64,000 nt of DNA, taken from assembly GCA_021234155.1 (NCBI GenBank), contig JAJEKV010000004.1, positions 26,333,831 to 26,397,830 on the forward strand, written 5' to 3'. Under the pieces are notes generated by a model, which saw nothing but the letters and a program-made list of their open reading frames with translations, was not told the DNA's origin and did no database searches. How positions within the stretch are numbered: position 1 is the stretch's first letter; each line of letters opens with the position of its first letter. The position numbers and the translations under genes are program-made. Positions 1-9,396 of the stretch are shown here, piece by piece. The DNA is from Isoetes taiwanensis (lineage: Eukaryota > Streptophyta > Lycopodiopsida > Isoetales > Isoetaceae).

Positions 1-1046
1 TCTTCTTCAGCTTGAATTCTTTTACTTTTCCCCACTTCATCACGACCATGTACATTAGTGTCAAACTTCAAATCTGCCTGCAGCTTTTGCACCTCTGTCA
101 TTCTTTTTTTTCTTACTTGTGGTTGTTGAACTATGGGCACGGATTCTTCAGCTTGTTCTGCCCCTATTGTCTCTTCTTCATTTGCTCTTGATGAGTCTTC
201 TACCTTTTCCTGGAATTCTGAATCTGCGTCCGTTTCAGCATCATCATTATCTGCATTCAACTCAACAATTTTATTAGTAGTTGCAGAATTAGTATTATAG
301 TCAGCCAGCTTGATCTCTTCAGACAATCTCATAGGCTTGGTTAATACCCTATAAACTTGTCCTTCATCAAATGAGACATCCCGACTGATAATTATTCTCC
401 TTGCTTTAGGATCATACAACCTATAAGCTTTTGACTGATTATCATATCCCACAAGATAGGTAATTAGAGCCCTATCATCCAATTTTTTCCTGTTTTCCTT
501 TGGTATATGAACAAATGCCAAACATCCATATATTCTTAAATTATCATAGTTTGGTTTCTTTCCTGACCATAGCATATCAGGGATGCCACCTTGTATACTA
601 GTGGATGGCAATATATTTTGAATGCTCCACAGGCCGTTTGGACCGCTGCTTCTTCCCACAAAAATTTGGTAAACCCGCTGATTTCAACATGCTTCTAACA
701 AAGATTCAAGATTGTTCTATTCTTCCTCTAAAATACACCATTTTGCTTTGAGGAGAATGACTACAAGTAAGTTGCCTTTTAATGCCTTTATTTTGCAGAA
801 TCTTTTGAACTCATTAGACAAGAATTCACCACCCCCACAATGGGATCTTAGGCATTTAATTCTTCTTCCGGTTTGGCCTCCATCTCATTGACAAATTGTT
901 TGAACTTTTCTAATCTTTTGCATCTTTTGTTTTAATGCAATAGACTTTAGTCTTTCTACTAAAGTCATCTATCAAGGTCATAAAGTACCTTTTCCCACTC
1001 AAGCTAACCACATTGAGTGGTCCACATAAATCCGTGTGTATTAAGT
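1..1046 (-). pseudogene. Copia integrase core and linker, frameshifted
   Basis: Minus-strand translation in more than one frame gives integrase-core text (a segment like HTDLCGP and a segment like FMTLIDDFSRK) at about 900-1046. At about 330-560 it gives the end of the integrase region (YGCLAFVHIPKENRKK, then LVGYDNQSKAYRLYDP). An acidic linker rich in Glu/Asp follows at about 1-330, of the kind that leads into copia reverse transcriptase. The frames do not join without indels, so this part is decayed. Family-level identification is secure; exact frameshift positions were not determined. Confidence 0.75.
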
Positions 1047-2669
1047 CTAATATGCCTTTAGCTCTTCCTCTTGTTTTCTTAAAAAAGCGGTCACGTTATG
1101 TTTTCCAAGCATACACCCTGTGCATATCTGCTGTTCAGGCTGGTTTGTATTTGCATTAATAAATCCCTTTTTGTTCAACATCTCTATTGTATTGAAATTA
1201 ACATGACATAATCTTTCATGCCAGATTCTTAGTGTTGGATCAGTCATCAAGTTAACACTAGAAACTACATGTTGTTTGCTCAACCCATATAGATTTCCAA
1301 CTCTTTTCCCTATAAACATTTTTTTATTTCCAAGAAATATATTACAATAGAGTTTTTCAAACACCACCTTGTAACCAAGATCCACCAATTGACAGATTGA
1401 TATAAGATTTCTTATTAGCCCAGGTATGCACAACACATTTTTTAACTTCACAGCTTTTCCTTCTAAGTCAAACAACTCTAGAACACCAGTACTTCTAATT
1501 TCTCTTAAGTCTCTATTTCCAAACTGTACATGCCCTCCTTTTAGCTCCTGACAGTCTCTTAAAATTCTTGAAGTTCCTGTCACGGATCTTTCAGCTCCTG
1601 AATCTAAGATAAGTGAATCAGTATCCATTTTTCCTATTATCTTAGAACAAGCTTTTGACAAATTTACCTCAATGTCTTCATCTTGCTCATCTTCCTCTCG
1701 ATTAGCTTCTCGTGCAATATTAAGACTAGGTTTAGTCTTGTAACTTCCCCCTTTAAATTTTTTACCTTTTCCTCGTTTAGGACTTGAGGCGGTTATTGCT
1801 ATGTGACCCTTACCTTCACAATTGTAGCAAACAACCTCCTTGCCTAGCTTAGGGCAATTTATCTTGAGATGACCAAAGCTATCACAATTGTAACAAGGAC
1901 CAACCTGTTTTTTTTCATAAGCTTTCTTTCCTTTTTTCTGTTTAACAAACATAACTTCAGAGTCATCCTCATCATCAGCCTTGGTCTGCTCAAATTCAGT
2001 TCTGATCATCCTAATAGCATGTTCCTTTGACTTAGCCACATTTCTTAACAAGGTTGCTAGTTGAGTGTTATGAGAGACTGCTCTAGAGATGGCCAACAAC
2101 TGATAATCCTCATTTAAAATAACTCCAGCTCCTTCTAAATCAGCAATGATTGACTCAAATTTCTCTAGAAATTCAGCAATATTATCTTTCTCATATAATT
2201 TTAATCTCCTTAGTTGTTTTTCCAGCACATCTATTTGCGAAGATGTCTTTTGTTCATAATTACCTAACATAAATTTCCACATTTCAGCAGGGGACTTACC
2301 TCTGAGTTTCAGCTTTATGACAGTCCCCACCTTTTGACATATAATTGATTGAGCTTCCATGATTCTTGCTTTCTCATCCATACTAACACTCGAAGCTTGT
2401 CCTGCTGCTGTGCTGGTAACAGTTCGAGGTGCAGCAGTGGTATCACTACTTGCAGCTCCACCACCTACAACAGAAGCAGAAGATGGACTGCTACTTGATC
2501 CTGCTCCTCCAGAGATTGGTGCTGTACTGACCACATTAGGATCTATCAAGTACCATAACTTCTCAAATTCTAGTACCTCTTTAATGCCTTGTTTCCAAAC
2601 CTGAAACCCTGTTTCTCCTTTGAACACCTCTATAGAATTTAACAAATTGGCTTCAAACCGAGTAGACAT
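1047..2669 (-). CDS. Copia gag-protease-integrase N-terminus (540 aa)
   Basis: This is the N-terminal half of a copia polyprotein. Residues 1-230 resemble plant copia gag, with a Ser/Ala/Gly-rich insert near residues 52-95. A zinc knuckle follows at about residues 259-272 (CYNCDSFGHLKINC). A second knuckle begins CYNCEGKGH but lacks its final cysteine. The aspartic protease active site is LDSGAERSVTG near residue 355. The frame ends in the integrase HHCC zinc-binding region (IWHERLCHVNF, then CTGC). The start is the ATG about 20 bases from the primer site. The frame stops at 1047, where a full-length copia polyprotein would continue into the integrase core, so it is a truncated product. The function would be particle formation and polyprotein cleavage. 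Confidence 0.88.
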   Translation of the reverse strand: MSTRFEANLLNSIEVFKGETGFQVWKQGIKEVLEFEKLWYLIDPNVVSTAPISGGAGSSSSPSSASVVGGGAASSDTTAAPRTVTSTAAGQASSVSMDEKARIMEAQSIICQKVGTVIKLKLRGKSPAEMWKFMLGNYEQKTSSQIDVLEKQLRRLKLYEKDNIAEFLEKFESIIADLEGAGVILNEDYQLLAISRAVSHNTQLATLLRNVAKSKEHAIRMIRTEFEQTKADDEDDSEVMFVKQKKGKKAYEKKQVGPCYNCDSFGHLKINCPKLGKEVVCYNCEGKGHIAITASSPKRGKGKKFKGGSYKTKPSLNIAREANREEDEQDEDIEVNLSKACSKIIGKMDTDSLILDSGAERSVTGTSRILRDCQELKGGHVQFGNRDLREIRSTGVLELFDLEGKAVKLKNVLCIPGLIRNLISICQLVDLGYKVVFEKLYCNIFLGNKKMFIGKRVGNLYGLSKQHVVSSVNLMTDPTLRIWHERLCHVNFNTIEMLNKKGFINANTNQPEQQICTGCMLGKHNVTAFLRKQEEELKAY

Positions 2670-2689
2670 CTTGCTTTCCTGGATTTAGA

Positions 2690-2702
2690 GGCTCTGATAC
2701 CA
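2690..2702 (-). other. Primer-binding site complementary to initiator Met-tRNA
   Basis: The minus strand reads TGGTATCAGAGCC one base inside the LTR end. This matches the 3' end complement of plant initiator methionyl-tRNA, the usual primer for copia reverse transcription. It fixes the orientation of the element and the LTR boundary at 2704. Confidence 0.93.
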
Positions 2703-2703
2703 A

Positions 2704-3050
2704 TGTTAGATTTAAAAACAACTTCTTGATCCTAGCAAAGATGTCACAACCAAATACTCTAATGCACAATCTTCTTCAATACTGCAAATAATTATTCAAG
2801 AGGCTAATGAATATACAACAAGTTTATGACATTCAAATTCTTTTGATCAAGGATCACCCTTTGCAATGGAGCCACAATATGGTCAACTAATCCATTGCCT
2901 TCTTGATCCAAATGCCCCTTAAATCTACAAGGCTATTCCCACTAAGAAAATAACTTCCCCTTTTATTTATAAGGCAATCCCTATACAAAGTTATCTTCCC
3001 CTTAATTTTAAAGCCTTAAACCATTGTCATTATGCACTGTAGCATTTGAC
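2704..3050 (-). repeat. Copia 5' LTR (outer edge uncertain)
   Basis: On the plus strand the LTR begins TGTTAGA at 2704, directly beside the primer site. A TATA-like TATAAATA lies at 2964-2971 on the minus strand, suitable for the start of genomic RNA. The far boundary is a guess. An inverted TTAACA near 3352-3362 is an alternative end, giving a 660-bp LTR. No second LTR lies in the window to compare. Confidence 0.6.
2964..2971 (-). promoter_or_regulatory. TATA-like box in the copia LTR
   Basis: TATAAATA on the minus strand lies about 295 bp upstream of the gag ATG within the LTR, in the right orientation to drive element transcription. Its assignment rests on position and sequence only. Confidence 0.45.
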
Positions 3051-3357
3051 TGTAGCACACGGTAGCACTGGGAAAATATCAAACCAACGACCCTTGTTCG
3101 CATATCCCTGGAGCCGGATTCCTGTATACGGCAATCCCCCGAGCAATTCACCAATATTCTGTAGCTTATATGTAGTTGATCCGGCGGTTTCGAGATGGAT
3201 TAACTTTCTTTTCTTAGCAGAACATAGACGTCACAATATCCCACAGTCATATGCACTATTACTTCACATTCGAATTCATTGTTTCGAAGATTCAAATTCA
3301 TTAACCATTGCCAATATTAAATCATTGCCTTAACCATTAACACCCATTGCTTAACTA

Positions 3358-3662
3358 TTAACAAAGGGCTAACCTTTCAACATTGGCAAATCGATGGCAG
3401 CTACCTAGGTAAATATGACATGACCAGCTCTTTGTTTTCTCAACATGTACATAGATAGCACAGCACCTCCGGCCAGTGTATGAGACCTTGGCTTCATGGA
3501 CCCGGAGTTTCCATGCTCCGCAATCCTGTGCCCTTCCATAAAAAGCTTCCTCCATTTGTAAAATGTAGAAACTGGTATACCGTATGCACTATGCCATGCC
3601 TTCACACAGACTTCCCTGTTGTTCAGCATTAGCTTTTTCACACATCCATTCTCCACGAACAA
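3358..3662 (-). pseudogene. DNA-transposon-associated protein fragment with a helix-turn-helix-like segment
   Basis: Two overlapping minus-strand frames together give a stretch with VCVKAWHSAYGIPVSTFYKW followed by RKLFMEGHRIAEHGN. The arrangement (conserved Cys/Ala, a GIP...TFYKW recognition-helix-like segment, then an HGN turn) resembles an N-terminal region I associate with transposase-like proteins in seed-free plants. The frame shifts inside it near 3480, so it is broken. It lies on the same strand as the 4002-4589 fragment and may be the downstream part of the same element. No catalytic triad is visible. Confidence 0.4.
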
Positions 3663-4001
3663 AGATCTAGCATGTTGTATGCATAAAAGTCGTGCGTTAA
3701 TTTTTTCATGTTCGATGAGAAGGTCCTCATGGCGGATATCTCCTTAAGCGTGAAATTAGCACAACATCTCTTCAAGCAAAGACATCGAGGACCTGAACCG
3801 CAAGATAGCTTCGGTGTGGTTTTCCTTTCAACTTTTTTTGGGGTCGGCGTCCTCTCGCCTTCACGCTCACCATGTGGTGCTTGTCTTTTTTGTTACTCCG
3901 CCTCGGCCTGGCGGCATAAGCTTCCTTCTCCGACCTCGGTAACTAGGCTAGAAACTGGAATCACATCAACGAGAACCAATGCTATTGGCCATCTCACCAA
4001 G

Positions 4002-4589
4002 TCATGCATCGTGGCATTTCTGCACAAACCCCGACAGAGCATAGAAATCTTCTCGGGCATTGGCAACAAATTCATAACGAAACCCTATCCATGCTTCACC
4101 CAACTTCATGTCCGGATCTGGCATCGTTTGGATCTGCCCAAAACGATGACACACAGCAGCATAAGCGGTTTGCGGCACTTTCGTCAAGATAACTTCGCAT
4201 GTCTTTTCCACTAGTTTATCCCTGCAAATCCCCTGCAATTCAATTGGTTCACTGTTTCCTTCACAGGAGTTTACTGGAACTTGCCAATTTATCCGTTTGA
4301 TCTGACCAGGTGGTGTGCTAACATCGGGTGCTGGAGTGATTTCATTCTGAACGTCGCTTTTGGACCAAAGAATGAAGCTACCAACAGCCTCCTCTAGGTG
4401 GTTCAATTCCGGTTCTGGATACGGCAGTGGTATCTGCCCATCAAAGACAACGACAAGAGAAACTACTATCAATTCGTCTGGCACGGGGATGTTGTGGTGA
4501 TTTTTGAAGTTATGCACTCTGCCCTCAGCCACCTTCTTCCCCAACAGGTAGAAAGACTGTAGAGCTTCCATCCTGAAGAAAGTCAACAC
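4002..4589 (-). pseudogene. En/Spm-type transposase-associated C-terminal domain fragment (DUF8039-like)
   Basis: The 195-residue minus-strand frame contains AEGRVHNF, then a VPDELIVVSLVVVFDG segment, PLPYPEPE, and EEAVGSFILWSK. This order (a promise-of-Val/Ile strand block, a short Pro-rich turn and an AVGS-hydrophobic-W-[PS]K close) is how I remember the small domain at the end of many plant En/Spm-related transposase proteins, now called DUF8039. The frame opens with a non-ATG codon and no neighbouring transposase core is visible. It is therefore an exon or remnant. It ends beside the tandem GCG repeats at 4590, consistent with a transposon end nearby. The domain assignment is from memory of the pattern and needs a profile search. 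Confidence 0.5.
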
Positions 4590-5036
4590 TGCTCGTCAAC
4601 ATCGCGATGGCGATTTGCTGGACCTAGAAACTTTGTCTAATCTAACTAACCATTTAAAAACCACTTATCTACTGGACTTACCTCCACAAGATGCATAATC
4701 GCGATTAATTCAATGTAATCTCGCGTGGCTATATAACTGCTATGCTCGGATGAATGCGTCGCGATTCTTTCGTGAGCGGAACATTCGAGCAGGTCGAATC
4801 GAGCAAGAAATAGATGCTCGTCAACATCGCGATGGCGATCTGCTGGACCTAGAAACTTTGTCTAATCTAACTAACCATTTAAAAACCACTTATCTACTGG
4901 ACTTACCTCCACAAGATCGCAATCGCGATTAATTCGATGTAATCTCGCGTCGCTATATAACTGCTATGCTCCGGATGAACGCAGTCGCGATTCTTTCGGT
5001 GGAACATCCTAACAAAAGTGAATGAGCAAAAATAGA
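4590..5036. repeat. Two tandem copies of a 225-bp unit carrying GCG palindromes
   Basis: The sequence starting TGCTCGTCAACATCGCGATG at 4590 recurs at 4815, a 225-bp period, and the second copy ends near 5036 where a third start (AAATAGATGCT) breaks off. Each copy carries an imperfect palindrome (ATCGCGATGGCGAT), an ATCGCGATT site, a TATATAA stretch and a GTCGCGATTC site. These sites resemble the array at 6137-6356 and may be transposase-binding subterminal repeats. Confidence 0.85.
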
Positions 5037-5379
5037 TGCTTGAGTAAGTCTCGCAAATCAAATGTCTATGTGAATATTAATTGCAGCTGTTATTTCCACA
5101 ACGAAAATTGCCTGTCAGTTAATTAAAATGGAGATTTGTCGTGAATTGAACAGGTGGGAGCAGAACCATTAGCAGAACCATTGTGTTACCGTGATATTCC
5201 CTCACTATCAATTAGTCCGAGAAATAAACAATTCAATTGGGCCTCGATAACCTATCTTGTTATGGTTGTGAAGGCACTATTATAACCTATACATAAACAA
5301 CAAATCGAAAATCTCTCCTGAATTCGACAACTTCTAGGTGGCTAGACAGTAAGGCATTAGGATTTTGTACCCCGGTAGC

Positions 5380-5960
5380 TTAAAGTAGGCGAGCGCCTTC
5401 AAGATCAGCACTACAGCCCTGAAGAACAGATCGAGCGGCTCCAAAAACCCAACGAGCGCCCAGACGAGAAGAACGAGCGCCTTCCAGAACACACTGCTGG
5501 ATTACAAACTGGAAATCCCGCCCTCTTCATCGAGCGCGAAATTCAGGTTTAAAATTTGAAATCAGTTGTCTCTTTCAGGCCTTCAACCGCGCTCCAGAGG
5601 CGTCTTAATTTTGGTTCCGTAGGTCCTTTATTACGTACACTTTTTGAATATGGAGGTGCACGACCAGAAGTACCTCTTGTCCGGAAGAAGCCACGTTTAC
5701 AATAAAGTTGTTGGCCGTCCATAAATACGGGCGGCTGCATTAATGGTGGGTATTTATGAATGCCGGCCGTAATAATGGCAGGCAATTATGGCGTGTCAGG
5801 TCCCGCACGTGCCGGATTAAATTAATCCGGCTTCCCCGACCAGTATTTATTCTCGCGATCCTTTCGAACTTCATTCCGCCCAGCGATTTCGACGAGCGCC
5901 TTCCGCGATTCCCAGCGCCTTCGCCTCCTCCGAGCGCCTTCCACCGCGGTCGAAATCAAC
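5380..5960. repeat. GC-rich region with dispersed GAGCGCCTTC repeats
   Basis: At least six copies of GAGCGCC, mostly followed by TTC, occur between 5391 and 5941, in two clusters (5391-5480 and 5895-5941). The middle part (5580-5850) has no coding signal I recognise. The region immediately precedes the first ATG of the gene at 5994 and could be its promoter and leader. That role is inference. Confidence 0.6.
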
Positions 5961-5993
5961 CCGTTTTTCGAAAGCTTCCCGCGCCGGCGATCC

Positions 5994-6021
5994 ATGGCAC
6001 CAAAAGCCCACCTCAGAGAAG
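5994..6021 (+). CDS. Exon 1 of the transposon-borne gene (9 codons plus one base)
   Basis: ATG at 5994 opens MAPKAHLRE and the exon ends at G|GTTAGT. The single leftover base joins CT at 6417-6418 after the CTTACTTGCAG acceptor, and this gives exactly the frame of the long exon 2. The agreement of frame and both splice signals is why I chose this start. Confidence 0.55.
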
Positions 6022-6136
6022 GTTAGTTCCAACCCCCTCAGCTCAACAAGATCGCGGGCGCGATTTCTTTCGATATGTTTAATTAGACTCTTCACCTTTT
6101 CGTAATGTAGTCATGAGAAGGTCTGGAACTCAACAG

Positions 6137-6356
6137 GATCGCGGCCGCGATCCTGCTGAGTGGTCGGACGGATCGCGTCTGCGATCCTGCTGAGTGCTCG
6201 GTAGCATCGCGGCCGCGATCGTGTTGAGTGGTCAACAACATCGCGGTCGCGATCTTCAAGAGAGCTCACGACCTCCGCGACCGCGATCTTCTGAATCACT
6301 CATGAGGATCGCGGCCGCGATCGTCGTAAGCTCTCTTGAAGATCGCGACCGCGATC
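6137..6356. repeat. Seven 16-bp palindromes at exact 34-bp spacing, within intron 1
   Basis: The 16-mer GATCGCGGCCGCGATC or a close variant occupies 6137-6152, 6171-6186, 6205-6220, 6239-6254, 6273-6288, 6307-6322 and 6341-6356. Centres are 34 bp apart without exception, with 18-bp spacers. Spacers 1-3 share CTGCTGAGTG or GTGTTGAGTG. Spacer 4 (TTCAAGAGAGCTCACGAC) is the reverse complement of spacer 6 at 17 of 18 positions. An eighth, off-register site is at 6050-6065. Such regular palindromes suit a protein-binding array; they are not a CRISPR. Confidence 0.93.
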
Positions 6357-6416
6357 CTGTTGATTTTACGGAAGAACTTGTCCATTAGGGAATACTGACC
6401 CACCTCTTACTTGCAG

Positions 6417-6982
6417 CTCTGGATTTGTATCGCGGCCCAGACGTTGAGCCCAATAAGATCATCACACCTTCAAATGAAAGAAAGTGGTGCATTGAAATTG
6501 CACAGGCAATTCCACAGACGAAAGGCGACCGCCGTAAAGACCTCTGCTTGTTCCTCAGGACTGGCAAGAAAGCCGATGACATACAGCAGATAGGAATTGC
6601 AATCGCTATGTGGGAAGGAACAAAAAACAATGTCCAAGACGCTATTATATGCAGCGTAGAGGACACACAGAATTTGCAGTTCATTGAGTATGTCCTTAAA
6701 TGGACAAACTATGATCCCTCGCTCATGACAGCTAGCAAGTTAAACAAGCCGGCAACTGGAAAGAATGTTCCGACCAGTGCGAAAGGATACGGCTGGGTAC
6801 TGCAGTCCTATGAATCTCTGTCTCTGTCTGGAATAACGGGCAATAGGGATATATTGTCTGGCTTCTCGATATCTGAGAAAAAGGTTTGCAAGGCGATAAG
6901 AAACCACCTAGCATTGCAAAAAAAGCTAAGCGAGATGAGAAGATGCCTTCGTAATGGACCGAATCGGTTAAGGGCTCGGTGA
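6417..6982 (+). CDS. Exon 2 of the transposon-borne gene
   Basis: This frame begins right after a good acceptor (ACTTGCAG, 6409-6416) and reads ALDLYRGPDVEPNK, about 185 residues in total, with basic and acidic patches and no motif I know. It ends at a TGA (6980-6982). A donor should come earlier (GTTAAG at 6967 is one candidate), but its frame does not fit the next exon, so an indel or a different splice site is likely. Function unknown. Confidence 0.5.
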
Positions 6983-7010
6983 AGAAAAACATGTGAAGCC
7001 ATATCTATAG

Positions 7011-7540
7011 CGGAGGCGCCCACCGAACCCGAGCCCTCTCCGTGGAGCCCGCTTCCACGCCCAACCATCTGCTATTATAGATCCTGCTCAACCTCTGGCT
7101 ATTTGTGCTCCCCCTACTGTGTCTAAAGATTCTACCATCCCAAAGTTCAGAATCAACCTCCGCAAACTCAATACTTCAGATAGCGCAGAACCTTCTTCTT
7201 CCAACACCCCCCCTTCCGTCTCAGGTGCTGCATCGTCCAAGAGGCTAGCATTTCCTATTATACGAACTATGAAGACGGACCTCAAATTCAATCCTGAAGA
7301 AGAACGCAAATTGGCAGAACAAACTGCACAGAAGCTTGAACAATTCAAACGGTTCTACCCGCTTGGTGTGAACTGGTTTATGAAGGTTTCAATATTCGAT
7401 TGCGAACCAGCTCCTGCTAACCTCCTCGCGACGAATGCGTTCAAACGACCACGTCGGACTCTGCGTGAAGAGTTTCAAGACGTATCCCTACGGGAGGTGC
7501 TCACACCGGCCGATGTTGTCCCCTTCGACCCCATTACCAG
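7011..7540 (+). CDS. Exon 3 of the transposon-borne gene
   Basis: The frame is open from 7011, just after a CTATAG acceptor-like site, to the donor CAG|GTGATT at 7541. It starts Pro-rich (about residues 1-40), passes through a Ser/Pro-rich linker (SAEPSSSNTPPSVSG), then a charged region (EEERKLAEQTAQKLEQFKRF) likely helical, and ends FDPITR. No catalytic motif is seen. Confidence 0.55.
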
Positions 7541-7605
7541 GTGATTGTTATTGTTCATGATTTCTGGTTTGTGGCTGCCTAACTTACAAGTGCACATTAT
7601 TTCAG

Positions 7606-7954
7606 GAAAAAGATCACATGGAGTACAGAGGCTGACTTGAAGGGCAAGAAATTTTGGATAATATCTGGTAACCACATATCTATGCGAAACAACCGCTATC
7701 TTTCAGTTGTTGGAGAACGGGAACAGCAGATGGAGTTTGCTAAAGCCTACGCGAGGAGAAGAACAAGAGTGCTTAATGGAAACTTGACAGATAGAGAATA
7801 TATTGAGTTGAGCATTCAGTGCAATGAAGTCATCGCTAACACTGTATATAGAGAGCCATTGTTAGAGAAGCTTCAACAGCTACGGCATCAACATAAAGCG
7901 TATGGTTGTCCTCCTCAAGGTCCCATTGGTACTGCCACCACCTCAGCATGGAAG
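7606..7954 (+). CDS. Exon 4 of the transposon-borne gene
   Basis: It continues exon 3 in frame across the 65-bp intron (KKITWSTEADLKGKKFW). The exon is rich in Lys/Arg and predicted helical (EREQQMEFAKAYARRR). It ends at AAG|GTATTT. The following intron 7955-8018 contains another copy of the GCG palindrome (7981-7996). Unknown family. Confidence 0.6.
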
Positions 7955-7980
7955 GTATTTTTATTATCTTAGCTCAAAGA

Positions 7981-7996
7981 CATCGCGGCCGCGATT
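7981..7996. repeat. Single GCG palindrome in an intron
   Basis: CATCGCGGCCGCGATT lies inside the 64-bp intron 7955-8018, an additional copy of the array motif in non-coding DNA. Confidence 0.8.
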
Positions 7997-8018
7997 TCCC
8001 CGACCATTTGTTTTGTAG

Positions 8019-8970
8019 GACTTCCACCGCAGATAGCTACCACACAACGTTGAAGGTGAAGGAGCTAAAGGACGAGAAGCAATTTATTTTTATGGAGGAG
8101 CGGGTGTTCAGAAAGTTAATGGAAGTGGCCAACAGATGGGTCAACAAAAAGATCTGTGACGAGCATGGAGATTTTCCTGATAAGCCCTCGAAGGACTTCT
8201 TCAACAAAACCTGGTTAAGATACCTTCGAGGCATGTCTAATGCAGAGGTTTCTCAGCTTCTCGATGAGATTTTGGAAGGAAAGACATACATTAAGGTGCA
8301 AAGCGGATATCATGGCGTTTAATTGCCGGTAGCTACCATTGATATTAGAAGCCCGAGCTTCATGCGGAAAGAGATTTTGTCATACTGCGTCCCGCGCTGC
8401 CGCAAGGAATACACTTTTGGGAAGAGTTGGTTTCTGAATTTCCGGCTTTCCGCGAACGATGGATTCGGATATATCCGATTCGGATCAGAGTAATGGAAAG
8501 CCAATTATAATAAGGAACATGTTGTGGGTAATTTGCCCGTTGCATTTCTAGAACCCATTAGATCGATTTTGAAACCCGAAGAGGCTATCAAGATCAAGGA
8601 GAAGAAAAATGTTGTACATGCTGTAACAAAGGAAGGGATTCCTACCTCCACTCCAAAGATCACGAGAACGCGAACTATGGTGTTCATAGACATTAGAGGA
8701 TTATGCGCATTATGGACGTGCAAAAAATACATGGAACTCTTCACACGAATATCCAGCATGACAACTGCTAACATTTATCACCTTGTGATTCTGATGCGGT
8801 CTGTGAACTTGCCAGATTGCTTGTACAGCCAGAAACAGATTCAAGGCGGGTCCCATATCTCTGTAGGCACATATGACGAGCCAGGATGGGTCAACAAGAA
8901 AAGGGTGAAGGAATATCGATTTACATCACCCATATGTGCATTAACGTGTTTTACCGACTCAACGCGATAA
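8019..8970 (+). pseudogene. Exon 5 region of the transposon-borne gene, with stops
   Basis: After acceptor TTTTGTAG (8011-8018) the best frame starts near 8037, one base out of phase with exon 4, so a frameshift is present. It gives KVKELKDEKQFIFMEERVF, a WLRYLRGMSNAEVSQLL segment, then two in-frame stops (8320-8322 and about 8493), and later LPVAFLEPIRSILKPEEAIK and YDEPGWVNKKRVKEYRFTS before a stop at about 8970. The unbroken similarity of style across the stops shows it is one decayed coding region. Confidence 0.55.
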
Positions 8971-9006
8971 TGCCGAGCTGGAGCTTCGTTTGACCGCAGA
9001 GCACCT

Positions 9007-9330
9007 TTGCACCAAAGAACAACGCCCTTGCCACCAATGCCCGCCGGTGGTGACGAAGATCTTGATGAGAAAATGAAGAAAAAATGGCGGACTTATTTCA
9101 CGGGTAAACCTTTACAAGTTTGTCGAATGGAAGGTGACCACGTCTTTGAAGTGCCGGTTAAAAACATCATATGCTTACTACCTAGTTGACAAGCTTGTGC
9201 CCAAGGATGGTTGTGTTCTTGATTTCTTCTCGCCAGTCATCGCTTCCCGTGTCGCCTTTAATGCGGGGAAAAGAAAAGTATTGCTTTTGAAAGCCGAGGG
9301 TAAAGTATGCCGATTTCGAGGGCTTTCCTA
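9007..9330 (+). pseudogene. Possible methyltransferase-like segment of the transposon-borne gene
   Basis: The frame first reads GGDEDLDEKMKKKWRTYF, then shifts by one base near 9165 and continues YYLVDKLVPKDGCVLDFFS. The run GCVLDFFS (about 9209-9232), after a Leu-Val-Pro-Lys-Asp-Gly lead and before a helix with Ala/Arg, resembles the AdoMet-binding FxG motif of amino-methyltransferases of DNA (VLDxFxGSGT type). The glycines that normally follow are missing here because of damage or real divergence. No DPPY/DPPW motif was found, so the assignment is tentative. Confidence 0.3.
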
Positions 9331-9396
9331 GATAAGCTCGAAAAACTTGTGGGCGTAGCTACTGGGGAGACAGATTGAAGAGGATAAGGCGAGCAC

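Larger units (their letters stand above)
1..3050 (-). mobile_element. Ty1/copia LTR retrotransposon, 5' portion (truncated by window edge)
   Basis: Read on the minus strand, the order is 5' LTR, primer-binding site, gag, protease, GAG-pre-integrase and integrase, which is the Ty1/copia order (integrase before reverse transcriptase). Reverse transcriptase, RNase H and the 3' LTR would lie to the left of position 1. The gag-protease part is one open frame, but the integrase part is broken into several frames, so this copy is not autonomous. The outer LTR boundary near 3050 is not fixed: no clear CA terminus or target duplication was found. Confidence 0.9.

Noticed and set aside
2359-2604. Plus-strand frame rich in Ala/Pro opposite the copia gag
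   Set aside because: It is the shadow of the Ser/Ala/Gly-rich part of gag on the other strand.
5756-6299. Small frames around the GC-rich region and the palindrome array
   Set aside because: They run through the palindromes in several frames (repeated Asp-Arg-Gly-Arg-Asp) and fall in the inferred leader and intron.
6137-6356. CRISPR array
   Set aside because: Repeats are only 16 bp, perfectly palindromic, and spacers are partly related to each other. The context is a plant nuclear intron, and no cas-like gene is near.
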